64,000 bases of DNA from Variovorax flavidus (GTDB taxonomy: Bacteria > Pseudomonadota > Gammaproteobacteria > Burkholderiales > Burkholderiaceae_C): the NCBI RefSeq assembly GCF_030317145.1, contig NZ_JASZYE010000001.1, forward strand, positions 372,001 through 436,000, read 5' to 3'. Both the position numbers and the translations under genes were made by a program. The first letter of the stretch is position 1; every line of letters begins with the position of its first letter. Under the pieces are notes generated by a model that saw only the letters and a list, made by a program, of their open reading frames with translations, did no database searches and was not told the origin of the DNA. Shown in pieces: positions 28,561 through 36,710 of the stretch.

Positions 28561-29766
28561 ATGCAATTGAAATGGACTGCGGTCGCACTGGCTGCTCTCG
28601 CGCTTGTGGCCTGTGGCAAGAAGGAAGAAGCTGCGGCTCCCGCTGCTCCCGCACCGACTGCAGCGGCGCCCGCACCGGCAGCACCTCCGGCTGACGCGCT
28701 CGTCGTGAAGATCGGTCACGTTGCACCGACCAGCGGCGCCATCGCCCACCTCGGCAAGGACAACGAGTTCGGCGCACGCATGGCTATCGAGGACCTCAAT
28801 GCCAAGGGCATCAAGATCGGCGACAAGGTTGCCAAGTTCGAACTGCTCGCCGAAGACGATGCAGCCGATCCGAAGCAAGGCACAGCAGTGGCACAGAAGC
28901 TGGTCGACAGCAAGGTCAACGGCATTGTGGGTCACCTGAATTCCGGCACCACGATCCCTGCCTCCAAGCTCTACAGCGACGCTGGCATTCCGCAGATCTC
29001 GCCGTCGGCAACCAACCCCAAGTACACCCGCCAGGGCTTCAAGACCACTTTCCGCGTGGTGGCTGACGACACGCAACTCGGCGGCACGCTGGGCAAGTAC
29101 GCAGTTGAAACGCTCAAGGGCAAGAACATTGCCGTGATCGATGACCGTACGGCTTATGGCCAAGGCGTCGCCGAGGAATTCGAGAAGGCCGCCAAGGCTG
29201 CCGGCGGCACCATCGTCGGTCACGAATTCACCACCGACAAGTCGACCGACTTCAATGCCATCCTGACCAAGCTCAAGGGCGCAAAGCCTGACGTGCTGTT
29301 CTTCGGCGGCATGGATGCTGTCGGCGGCCCGATGCTCAAGCAAGTCAAGCAACTCGGCATGAACGTCAAGTTCATGGGTGGCGACGGCCTGTGCACCGGC
29401 GAACTGGCCAAGCTGGCTGGCGACGCGATCGGCGAAGACATGGTCGTGTGCGCTGAAGCAGGTGGCGTGGACGGCGACTTCAAGGCTCCGCTGGATGCCT
29501 GGAAGGCCAAGTTCAAGGAAAAGAACGGCGTTGAAGTCCAGATCTACGCTCCGTACGTCTACGACGCCGTGCAAGTGCTGGCCGCCGCGATGGAAAAGGC
29601 CGGCTCGTCGGATCCTGAAAAGTACCTGCCTGAAGTCAGCAAGGTCGAATACAAGGGCCTGACCGGTCCGATCGCGTTCGACGAAAAGGGCGACATCAAG
29701 AACGGTGCGCTGACGCTGTACACCTACAAGGGTGGTGCACGTACGCAGATCGCCGTGGTGCGCTGA
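28561..29766 (+). CDS. Branched-chain amino-acid type ABC transporter substrate-binding lipoprotein
   Basis: This 401-residue periplasmic binding protein has a lipobox ending at Cys18 (LALVAC) followed by an Ala/Pro spacer (about 22-45). The mature part is the LivK/LivJ fold: VKIGHVAPTSGAIAHLGKDNEFG, VNGIVGHLNSGTTIPASKLY and YAPYVYDAVQVLAAAM. No permease or ATPase gene is adjacent, so the partner transporter is elsewhere. GGAGG lies 7 bases before the ATG at 28561; an in-frame ATG at 28543 lacks a ribosome site. Codons appear highly optimised, suggesting strong expression. The ligand could be Leu/Ile/Val or another amino acid. Confidence 0.88.
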   Translation: MQLKWTAVALAALALVACGKKEEAAAPAAPAPTAAAPAPAAPPADALVVKIGHVAPTSGAIAHLGKDNEFGARMAIEDLNAKGIKIGDKVAKFELLAEDDAADPKQGTAVAQKLVDSKVNGIVGHLNSGTTIPASKLYSDAGIPQISPSATNPKYTRQGFKTTFRVVADDTQLGGTLGKYAVETLKGKNIAVIDDRTAYGQGVAEEFEKAAKAAGGTIVGHEFTTDKSTDFNAILTKLKGAKPDVLFFGGMDAVGGPMLKQVKQLGMNVKFMGGDGLCTGELAKLAGDAIGEDMVVCAEAGGVDGDFKAPLDAWKAKFKEKNGVEVQIYAPYVYDAVQVLAAAMEKAGSSDPEKYLPEVSKVEYKGLTGPIAFDEKGDIKNGALTLYTYKGGARTQIAVVR

Positions 29767-29791
29767 GCAGCTGCTTCGCAGCGAAAACAAG

Positions 29792-29813
29792 AAAGGGCCT
29801 TCGGGCCCTTTTC
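29792..29813. terminator. Intrinsic terminator after the binding-protein gene
   Basis: A stem AAAGGGCC / GGCCCTTT has a TTCG tetraloop and is followed by TTTTCT. A smaller GCTGC-TTC-GCAGC hairpin lies just upstream at 29770-29782. The A-rich left flank means it may also end the convergent minus-strand gene at 29834. Confidence 0.88.
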
Positions 29814-29833
29814 TCATGGTCGCGCGTAGTTGG

Positions 29834-30223
29834 TCACCGCGATTGAGAATGGGTGCGTTTGCTGTCGTTGCAAAAGTCGAAGAAGGCGTCGAGCTCCCTC
29901 GATTTGTCGAAGACGGCGTCCGCGCCCAACGCCGTGCATCGCGCCCGGATATCGGGATTGATGTAGTTGCTGAGCACCACCGCACGCTTCGACGCAGGGC
30001 GGTTCATGCAACTGCGAAGCACACCCAGTCCCGAGCCTTCCTTGAGAAACAGATCCACGATCAAGAGTTGCCAATCGTCGGGATGCGCACTCAACCAGGT
30101 GACCGCGTCCGATTCAGTCTCGGCTATGCCAACGACGGCAGCATCTGCAAGATCCTCCAGCGCCGGGATCAAATTGTCTCGAATGGTCCTGTTGTCTTCG
30201 ACAAGGAATGTGAAGAGGGCCAT
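29834..30223 (-). CDS. Orphan single-domain response regulator
   Basis: This 129-residue protein is a receiver domain alone. The acidic pocket is VEDN (Glu9-Asp10), the phospho-acceptor is Asp57 in LLIVDLFL, the switch Ser is Ser85 in AVVLSNY, and the conserved Lys is Lys107 in VFDKSRE. No output domain, histidine kinase or other two-component gene lies nearby. I choose ATG 30223, which has an AGGAA site 5 bases upstream; a start at 30238 would add five residues. It might act in a phosphorelay or chemotaxis-like signalling; the partner is not visible. Confidence 0.82.
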   Translation of the reverse strand: MALFTFLVEDNRTIRDNLIPALEDLADAAVVGIAETESDAVTWLSAHPDDWQLLIVDLFLKEGSGLGVLRSCMNRPASKRAVVLSNYINPDIRARCTALGADAVFDKSRELDAFFDFCNDSKRTHSQSR

Positions 30224-30348
30224 GCGAATTCCTGCCAATACAAGGGCCCAAGACTAGCGGCCTGCGGCTGGAATTCCATGCGCCCGAGCGCCGCCGTCGC
30301 GTAGGAGAAAGCAGACGAAGACGGCGCGGTCAGGATGGTCACGCCCAC

Positions 30349-30374
30349 AAAAAAGCCCCGGCAAGCGGGGCTTT
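30349..30374 (-). terminator. Terminator for tRNA-Ser
   Basis: Read on the minus strand this is a GC-rich stem (AAAGCCCCG / CGGGGCTTT with a five-base loop) followed by at least six T. It lies about 45 bases past the tRNA 3' end and is the likely end of its transcript. Confidence 0.82.
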
Positions 30375-30419
30375 CAAGACGTTCCTGGTGCAGGTGGAAA
30401 CTGCTGGATCGGTTTTTCC

Positions 30420-30510
30420 TGGCGGAGCAGGCGGGATTCGAACCCGCGGAGGGCTATTAACCCTCACACGCTTTCCAGGCGTGCGACTTAAACCGCTCAT
30501 CCACCGCTCC
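30420..30510 (-). tRNA. serT: tRNA-Ser(GGA)
   Basis: The minus strand folds as a type II tRNA. The acceptor stem is GGAGCGG pairing with CTGCTCC (one G-U), and the anticodon arm is CACGC-CTGGAAA-GCGTG with anticodon GGA. A long variable arm (GAGGGTTAATAGCCCTC) marks the serine class. The T arm is GCGGG-TTCGAAT-CCCGC. Discriminator G and CCA are encoded at 30420-30423. It reads UCC and UCU codons. The gene symbol is only a guess at usual naming. Confidence 0.95.
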
Positions 30511-30568
30511 GAGCCCACGATTGTAGCAGTGGCGAGGGTCGATTTTTCCGGCGTTCGCGCGAAAGCGT

Positions 30569-31501
30569 TCAGGCGGAGGCGGACGTCTTGCCGGCCTGCA
30601 CCATCCGCATTGCCGAAGCGATGAGGGCTGCCGTTTCGTTCATGTTGCTTGGCACGATCAGCGTGGTCGTGGCGTCGGCCGCGACCTTGCCGTAGGCGTC
30701 GACCGCGCGCTCGGCCACCTTGAGCTGCACGGCCTGCTCGCCACCCGGCTGCCGGATCGCGGCGGCGATGCGCTCGATGGCGCCGGCAGTCGCTTCGGCC
30801 ACTGCGGTGATCGCGGCCGCCTCGCCCTGCGCATTGTTGATCTGCGCCTGCTTTTCGCCCTCCGAGCGTGCGATGAAAGCCTCGCGCTCACCGGTGGCGA
30901 TGTTGATCTGTTCCTGGCGACGGCCTTCCGAAGCGGCGATCAGTGCGCGCTTTTCGCGTTCGGCCGTGATCTGGCGCTGCATCGCGTGGAGGATCTCGTT
31001 CGGCGGCGTCAGGTCCTTGATCTCGTAGCGCAGGACCTTCACGCCCCAGTTGAGCGCCGCCTCGTCGATGGCGGAGACGATCTGGGAATTGATGATGTCG
31101 CGTTCCTCGAATGTCTTGTCCAGTTCGAGCTTGCCGATCACGCTGCGAAGAGAGGTCTGGGCCAGCTGCGTCACGGCCACGATGTAGTTCGACGAGCCGT
31201 AGCTCGCCCGCATCGGGTCGGTTACCTGGAAGTAGAGGATGCCGTCCACCTGCAGTTGCGTGTTGTCGCGGGTGATGCAGACCTGGCTCGGCACGTCCAG
31301 CGGGATTTCCTTCAGGCTGTGCTTGTACGCCACCCGGTCGATGAAGGGGATCAGGAAGTTGGGCCCGGGCGTCATGGTGCCGTGGTACTTGCCGAGGCGC
31401 TCGCGCACCCATGCGTTCTGCTGCGGCACGAACTTGATCGACTGGGTGATGACGATCACGGCGATCACCAGGATGACGAGGGGGACGACTGCGAATTCCA
31501 T
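30569..31501 (-). CDS. qmcA: SPFH/Band 7 membrane protein, QmcA/stomatin-like
   Basis: This 310-residue protein has one N-terminal membrane segment (about 4-22, VVPLVILVIAVIVITQSI). An SPFH domain (about 23-200) contains VPQQNAWVRERLGKY and PFIDRVAYKHSLKEIPLDVPSQ. A long Ala/Glu/Gln coiled coil follows, and the C-terminal segment is typical of paraslipin and QmcA. Such proteins form large cage-like or raft-like membrane assemblies and interact with FtsH-type proteases in E. coli. The gene is 33 bases downstream of an NfeD-type partner, the normal stomatin pairing. Confidence 0.88.
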   Translation of the reverse strand: MEFAVVPLVILVIAVIVITQSIKFVPQQNAWVRERLGKYHGTMTPGPNFLIPFIDRVAYKHSLKEIPLDVPSQVCITRDNTQLQVDGILYFQVTDPMRASYGSSNYIVAVTQLAQTSLRSVIGKLELDKTFEERDIINSQIVSAIDEAALNWGVKVLRYEIKDLTPPNEILHAMQRQITAEREKRALIAASEGRRQEQINIATGEREAFIARSEGEKQAQINNAQGEAAAITAVAEATAGAIERIAAAIRQPGGEQAVQLKVAERAVDAYGKVAADATTTLIVPSNMNETAALIASAMRMVQAGKTSASA

Positions 31502-31534
31502 GGGTTTCTTTCCTGCCTTCTTGTGGTTTCTGAT

Positions 31535-31966
31535 TCAGATCTTCTCGACGACGAGGCGGCTGCCGATCACCTCGGCGACCTTGTGCTCGCCCGTTGCCAA
31601 CGCGCTCCCGTCGCGAGCCACGACGGTCCATTGCGCGCCACGGTAGCGGACCGTGGCGGTGCCATCGGCGTTCCAGGCGTCGACGTGGACTCTTTCGCCG
31701 ATATCGAGGTTGACGTTGCGATTGGCGCCCGTCGGCGGCTCGGGCGGGCGCTTGCGGCGGATCGCATGCCAGCCGACCACCGCCCCGAGGCCCACGACCG
31801 CCGCCACGATCAGCTGAGTGCCGACCGCGGCGCCCGCGTGCGCCGACAATGCCGCTGCGACGAAGCCGGCGCTCATCAGCAGCAGGTAGACCGTGCCCGT
31901 TCCGGACAGCAGCTCGACCACGATAGCGGCCCCCGCTATCAACCACCAGATGGTGGAACTCGCCAT
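31535..31966 (-). CDS. NfeD-family membrane protein
   Basis: This 143-residue protein has two or three membrane segments at the N-terminus (TIWWLIAGAAIVVELLSGTG and AAVGTQLIVAAVVGLGAVVGW). A cytosolic OB-fold, the NfeD C-terminal domain, covers about 80-143 with NLDIGERVHVDAWNADGTATVRYRGAQW. NfeD proteins pair with SPFH proteins and may anchor or regulate them; the neighbour is such a protein. I take the start at 31966, preceded by AGAGAGGAA; the frame is open up to 32008 without a better site. In E. coli the equivalent is YbbK/QmcA with its small NfeD partner. Confidence 0.85.
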   Translation of the reverse strand: MASSTIWWLIAGAAIVVELLSGTGTVYLLLMSAGFVAAALSAHAGAAVGTQLIVAAVVGLGAVVGWHAIRRKRPPEPPTGANRNVNLDIGERVHVDAWNADGTATVRYRGAQWTVVARDGSALATGEHKVAEVIGSRLVVEKI

Positions 31967-32075
31967 GTCGATTCCTCTCTTTGTTGTAGGTTGAAGGGAT
32001 TGTGTCAAAGCTGACTGAGGCCTTCATCTGAATTCCGTACACTTCGCGCCTATTTGCCAGTCGGGAGCCCCGCTC

Positions 32076-34346
32076 ATGAAATTTCGCTTTCCCATCGTCA
32101 TCATCGACGAGGACTTTCGTTCCGAGAACACGTCGGGGCTCGGTATCCGCGCGCTCGCGCAGGCTTTCGAGAGTGAGGGCTTCGAAGTGCTGGGCGTCAC
32201 GAGCTACGGCGATCTGAGCCAGTTCGCGCAGCAGCAGAGCCGTGCCAGCGCCTTCATCCTGTCGATCGACGACGAGGAGTTCTCCGTCGGCCCCGACCTC
32301 GATCCGGCCGTGCTGAGCCTGCGCAACTTCATCGGCGAAGTGCGTCGCAAGAACGCCGACGTGCCGATCTACATCTACGGCGAAACCAAGACCTCCCGCC
32401 ACATCCCGAACGACATCCTGCGCGAGCTGCACGGCTTCATCCACATGTTCGAGGACACGCCGGAGTTCGTGGCGCGCCACATCATCCGCGAGGCCAAGAG
32501 CTACCTCGAAGGCGTGCAGCCGCCGTTCTTCAAGGCGCTGATCGACTACGCGGAAGACGGTTCGTACTCATGGCATTGCCCCGGCCACTCGGGCGGGGTC
32601 GCCTTCCTGAAGAGTCCGGTCGGCCAGATGTTCCACCAGTTCTTCGGTGAGAACATGCTGCGCGCCGACGTGTGCAATGCGGTCGAGGAACTGGGCCAGC
32701 TGCTGGACCACACCGGCCCGGTCGCCGCAAGCGAGCGCAACGCGGCGCGCATCTTCAATGCCGACCATTGCTTCTTCGTCACCAACGGCACCAGCACCAG
32801 CAACAAGATGGTGTGGCACCACACCGTAGCGCCGGACGACGTGGTGGTGGTCGACCGCAACTGCCACAAGTCGATCCTGCACGCGATCATCATGACGGGC
32901 GCGATCCCGGTGTTCATGAAGCCGACGCGCAATCATTTCGGCATCATCGGCCCGATCCCGAAGAGCGAATTCGAGCCGGCGGCCATCAAGGCCAAGATCG
33001 CGGCCAATCCGCTGCTCTCGCATGTGGATGCGAACAAGGTCAAGCCGCGCGTGATGACGCTCACGCAGTCGACCTACGACGGTGTGATCTACAACACCGA
33101 GACGATCAAGAACATGCTCGACGGCTACGTCGACACCCTGCACTTCGACGAGGCATGGTTGCCGCACGCGGCCTTCCACCCGTTCTACGGCGCCTACCAC
33201 GCGATGGGCAAGCGTCGCGTGCGTCCGACGGAATCGCTCGTGTTCGCCACGCAGTCGACCCACAAGCTGCTCGCCGGCATCAGCCAGGCGAGCCACGTGC
33301 TGGTGCAGGACTCGCAGAACCGGGCACTGGACCGCGACCTGTTCAACGAGGCCTACCTGATGCACTCGTCGACGAGCCCGCAGTACGCAATCATCGCGAG
33401 CTGCGACGTCGCGGCCGCGATGATGGAGCCACCGGGCGGCACTGCGCTGGTGGAGGAAAGCATCCTTGAAGCACTCGACTTCCGCCGCGCGATGCGCAAG
33501 GTCGAGGCCGAGTTCGGCAAGGAAGAATGGTGGTTCAAGGTCTGGGGCCCCGAGAAGCTGGTCGACGAGGGCATCGGCCGCGCGGACGACTGGATCATCA
33601 AGGGCGAATCGCGCACGGCGAAGTGGCACGGCTTCGGCAAGCTGGCTGACGGCTTCAACATGCTCGACCCGATCAAGTCGACCATCGTCACGCCGGGCCT
33701 GGACCTGAACGGCAAGTTCGCCAAGACCGGCATCCCCGCCAGTATCGTCACGAAGTTCCTGGCCGAGCATGGCGTGATCGTCGAGAAGACGGGGCTCTAC
33801 AGCTTCTTCATCATGTTCACGATCGGCATCACGAAGGGCCGCTGGAACACGCTGTTGACGGCGTTGCAGCAGTTCAAGGACGACTACGCGCGCAACCAGC
33901 CGATGTGGCGGATCATGCCGGAGTTCTGCCAGGCGCATCCCAAGTACGAGCGGCTCGGACTGCGTGACCTGTGTCACCACATCCACGAACTGTACGCGCG
34001 CTTCGACGTCGCGCGGCTGACCACGGAGATGTACCTGAGCGACCTCACGCCGGCGATGAAGCCGAGCGATGCCTTTGCGCATATCGCGCACCGCAAGACG
34101 GAGCGCGTCGAGATCGATCACCTCGAAGGTCGCATCACGACCAGTCTCATCACGCCGTACCCGCCCGGCATTCCGCTGCTGATTCCAGGCGAGGTCTTCA
34201 ACAAGAAGATCGTCGACTACCTGAAGTTCGCGCGCGAGTTCAACACCGAGTGCCCGGGATTCGAGACCGACATCCACGGCCTCGTGGGACGTATCGACGA
34301 GACGGGACGCAAGCGCTACTACGCTGATTGCGTGCGCGCGGCCTGA
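32076..34346 (+). CDS. Large PLP-dependent Orn/Lys/Arg decarboxylase
   Basis: This 756-residue protein is the AdiA/CadA/SpeF-type fold. An N-terminal receiver-like wing domain covers about 1-130 (IVIIDEDFRSENTSGLG). The PLP core follows with NGTSTSNKMVWH, LHFDEAWLPHAAFHPFY and the Schiff-base lysine Lys397 in STHKLLAGISQASH. The C-terminal domain contains YPPGIPLLIPGE, also typical of the family. It would decarboxylate arginine, lysine or ornithine, giving agmatine, cadaverine or putrescine. No antiporter gene (adiC, cadB, potE) is adjacent, so a polyamine role is as plausible as acid resistance. Substrate cannot be fixed from sequence. GGGAG precedes the ATG by 8 bases. Confidence 0.9.
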   Translation: MKFRFPIVIIDEDFRSENTSGLGIRALAQAFESEGFEVLGVTSYGDLSQFAQQQSRASAFILSIDDEEFSVGPDLDPAVLSLRNFIGEVRRKNADVPIYIYGETKTSRHIPNDILRELHGFIHMFEDTPEFVARHIIREAKSYLEGVQPPFFKALIDYAEDGSYSWHCPGHSGGVAFLKSPVGQMFHQFFGENMLRADVCNAVEELGQLLDHTGPVAASERNAARIFNADHCFFVTNGTSTSNKMVWHHTVAPDDVVVVDRNCHKSILHAIIMTGAIPVFMKPTRNHFGIIGPIPKSEFEPAAIKAKIAANPLLSHVDANKVKPRVMTLTQSTYDGVIYNTETIKNMLDGYVDTLHFDEAWLPHAAFHPFYGAYHAMGKRRVRPTESLVFATQSTHKLLAGISQASHVLVQDSQNRALDRDLFNEAYLMHSSTSPQYAIIASCDVAAAMMEPPGGTALVEESILEALDFRRAMRKVEAEFGKEEWWFKVWGPEKLVDEGIGRADDWIIKGESRTAKWHGFGKLADGFNMLDPIKSTIVTPGLDLNGKFAKTGIPASIVTKFLAEHGVIVEKTGLYSFFIMFTIGITKGRWNTLLTALQQFKDDYARNQPMWRIMPEFCQAHPKYERLGLRDLCHHIHELYARFDVARLTTEMYLSDLTPAMKPSDAFAHIAHRKTERVEIDHLEGRITTSLITPYPPGIPLLIPGEVFNKKIVDYLKFAREFNTECPGFETDIHGLVGRIDETGRKRYYADCVRAA

Positions 34347-35216
34347 TCAGGCCAGGCGCAAGGTCATCACGCCGGCCACGATGATCACCGTGCCTGCGGC
34401 GCGCTGCCAGCCAAAGGCCTCGCGCAGGAAGAGTGTGCCGATCAGCGCGGCGAATAGCACCGATGTTTCGCGCAGCGCCGCGACGACGGCCACCGGCGCA
34501 TGCGTCATCGCCCACAACGCGATGCCGTAGCTGCCCAGCGAGGCGAGGGTGCCGATCGAGGCGATCTTCCACCGGCCGGCCATGTACGTGAAAGCGGCGC
34601 GGCGCTGGCCCGGTCGCCGCCACAGCACCAGCAGCAGGTAGGGAATCCCGTCGAAGAGGAACAGCGCCGCCACGTAGGCAAACGCATCGCCCGACGCGCG
34701 GACGCCGAGGCCGTCGATCACGGTGTAGAGCGCAATGATGGCAGCATTGACCAGTGCGAAGCCAAGCGCCTTGCGTCGCTGTGCTTCATCTCCGCTTCGC
34801 AATGCCGACCGGGAGAGGCCCAGCGTGACCACGCCCACGCAAATGATCGCGACACCGGCCCAGGCGGCCGCCGAGATGCCTTCGCCGATGAATGCCAGGC
34901 TGCCCATGGCCACCAGCAGCGGGGCGCAGCCCCGCATGACCGGGTAGGTGAGTCCGAGGTCGCCATGCTTGTAGGCGCCGGCCAGGGCGATGTAGTAGCC
35001 GAGATGGATCACCATCGAGGCGATCATGTAGGGCCACGCGACAGGCGCCGGCAGCCCGGTGACGAAAATCAGGGGCACGGCCACGAAGATGCCCATGCTG
35101 TGAATCAACGCGGTGTCGAGCGCCTTGTCGCGCCCGGACTTGATCAAGGCGTTCCAGCCTGCATGCAGGAATGCGCCGCACAGCACGGCGAAAACGATCG
35201 GCCCGGTCAGTGCCAC
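34347..35216 (-). CDS. EamA-family (DMT) transporter, GntR-linked
   Basis: This is a 289-residue membrane protein with about ten segments in two EamA repeats. The first repeat begins VFAVLCGAFLHAGWNALIKSG and contains YKHGDLGLTYPVMRGCAPLLVA. The second ends TSVLFAALIGTLFLREAFGWQRAAGT, a standard EamA closing motif. It probably exports or imports a small metabolite. It starts 12 bases after the GntR regulator and is likely co-transcribed with it. The pair resembles the phosphonate-utilisation-associated EamA plus GntR pairs described for Burkholderiales, but no phosphonate genes are in this window. Confidence 0.82.
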   Translation of the reverse strand: MALTGPIVFAVLCGAFLHAGWNALIKSGRDKALDTALIHSMGIFVAVPLIFVTGLPAPVAWPYMIASMVIHLGYYIALAGAYKHGDLGLTYPVMRGCAPLLVAMGSLAFIGEGISAAAWAGVAIICVGVVTLGLSRSALRSGDEAQRRKALGFALVNAAIIALYTVIDGLGVRASGDAFAYVAALFLFDGIPYLLLVLWRRPGQRRAAFTYMAGRWKIASIGTLASLGSYGIALWAMTHAPVAVVAALRETSVLFAALIGTLFLREAFGWQRAAGTVIIVAGVMTLRLA

Positions 35217-35228
35217 GGGGCGGGCCGC

Positions 35229-35969
35229 TCAGGACGCGAGCGCAGCGTTGTCGGCTGGCTTGGCGGTCTTCGGGGTTCCGGGCGCAGGCTGCCGCTTCTC
35301 GTAGTTGCGCTGTGTCCGCTCGCGGCTATTCATCACATGCTGGAACATGGCCTGGCCGGCCGCGTCGGCATCGCGCGCCGCAATGGCCTTGACGATCTGG
35401 CGGTGTTCACGGGCGAAGACGGTCATTGATTCGGTCGTGAGGTTCTGGCGCCGGAACAGGGACAGTTCATTGATCAGCTTGCGGTAGGTCGCGGTGAGCT
35501 TGGCATTGCCCGCGAGTTCGAGCAGGCGGTCGTGGAACAGCAGGTTGAAGCGATGGAAATCGGCGGCGTCGCCGGATTTGGCGGCCTGGTCCATCGCGTC
35601 GGCAAGCTGACGCAACTCTCGAATCTGCGCGGTGCCGAGAGTTTCCGCGAGCTTGCGGCCTACATAGAGGTCCATGACTGCACGGACTTCGAAGATCTCC
35701 AGTGCTTCCTCGATCGGTACGTCGCGCACGAAAACGCCGCGGTTCTTCTCGGTCCTCACGAGACCGGCTTCCTCGAGCATGCGGAAAGCTTCGCGCACTG
35801 GACCGCGGGAGACGCCGAGCTGGTCGGCCAATGCGGCCTCGGTGAGCTTGGCGCCCGAGGCGAGTTCGCCGTCGAGGATCATGCGCTCGATCTCGGCCTG
35901 CACCAGGCTGGCGAGCGAGTTGCCCTGAAGTTGTGCAATGCCTGGGTGGGGGGATATCGGCTTGGGCAT
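35229..35969 (-). CDS. GntR-family (FCD) transcriptional regulator
   Basis: This 246-residue protein has a winged helix-turn-helix at about 15-85 ([31 protein letters not shown]). It is followed by an all-helical FCD ligand domain (about 95-220). The FCD metal-binding histidines are likely in [18 protein letters not shown] and [11 protein letters not shown]. The C-terminal tail is basic and Pro-rich. FCD regulators sense small carboxylates or amino acids and bind short palindromes. A perfect TTGTAGA-N3-TCTACAA palindrome lies 23 bases upstream of its start, so autoregulation together with the downstream transporter gene is likely. Confidence 0.88.
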   Translation of the reverse strand: MPKPISPHPGIAQLQGNSLASLVQAEIERMILDGELASGAKLTEAALADQLGVSRGPVREAFRMLEEAGLVRTEKNRGVFVRDVPIEEALEIFEVRAVMDLYVGRKLAETLGTAQIRELRQLADAMDQAAKSGDAADFHRFNLLFHDRLLELAGNAKLTATYRKLINELSLFRRQNLTTESMTVFAREHRQIVKAIAARDADAAGQAMFQHVMNSRERTQRNYEKRQPAPGTPKTAKPADNAALAS

Positions 35970-35991
35970 GCGGCGATGGTAAGGGCTGGGC

Positions 35992-36008
35992 TTGTAGATT
36001 GTCTACAA
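35992..36008. promoter_or_regulatory. Palindromic operator for the GntR regulator
   Basis: The sequence TTGTAGA-TTG-TCTACAA has perfect 7-base arms. It resembles the TTGT..ACAA half-sites bound by FadR/FCD-type GntR regulators. It lies in the 165-base gap between the divergent regulator start (35969) and the fasciclin gene (36135), close to the regulator. It could also affect the fasciclin gene. Confidence 0.7.
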
Positions 36009-36134
36009 CTTACAAAATGCGCTCATGTCACCGGGGACTGGCGACCTCGCCGCATTGAATCCAAATCGCTCGCGGCTCCGTATAGGTTGCAGCCGTCGCG
36101 CGTTTTGCGGCGGTTCCAACCACAGGAGCCTTTC

Positions 36135-36692
36135 ATGAAGAGCAGCACCCATCGCATCGCATCCGTCACGCTCGCCATCGTCATGGCAGCCGGCGCGGCC
36201 TCGGCCATGGCGCAAGTCACGGTCGGTGGCGCACCGATGTTTCCGACCAAGGACATCATCGACAACGCAGTCAATTCGAAGGACCACACGACGCTGGTTG
36301 CGGCAGTGAAAGCCGCCGGGCTGGTCGAGACCCTCAAGGGTCCGGGCCCGTTCACCGTGTTCGCTCCGACGAACGACGCCTTTGCGGCGCTGCCCGACGG
36401 CACGGTCGACATGCTGCTCAAGCCGGAGAACAAGGCGAAGCTGACGAGCGTCCTGACCTATCACGTGGTACCGGGCAAGCTCGACGCAGCCACGCTGACG
36501 AAGGAGATCATGGCCGGAAAGGGCATGGCCTCGTTGAAGACTGTGTCCGGCGGCACGCTCACGGCCAAGGCCAGCGGTGGCAAGGTGATGGTCACGGATG
36601 AGCACGGCAACACCGCGAACGTGACGACCGCGGACGTGATCCAGTCGAACGGCGTGATTCACGTGGTCGACAAGGTGCTGCTGCCGAAGTAA
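36135..36692 (+). CDS. Secreted fasciclin (FAS1) domain protein
   Basis: This 185-residue protein has a Sec signal peptide (about 1-27, ending SAMAQ). A single FAS1 domain contains [24 protein letters not shown], the H1 box [27 protein letters not shown] and the terminal [15 protein letters not shown]1 domains mediate adhesion or matrix interactions; bacterial versions are periplasmic or secreted and mostly uncharacterised. AGGAG lies 7 bases before the ATG. It appears monocistronic. The long frame open upstream is antisense to the GntR gene. Confidence 0.9.
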   Translation: MKSSTHRIASVTLAIVMAAGAASAMAQVTVGGAPMFPTKDIIDNAVNSKDHTTLVAAVKAAGLVETLKGPGPFTVFAPTNDAFAALPDGTVDMLLKPENKAKLTSVLTYHVVPGKLDAATLTKEIMAGKGMASLKTVSGGTLTAKASGGKVMVTDEHGNTANVTTADVIQSNGVIHVVDKVLLPK

Positions 36693-36710
36693 GGCAGCCT
36701 TCGATGTTCC

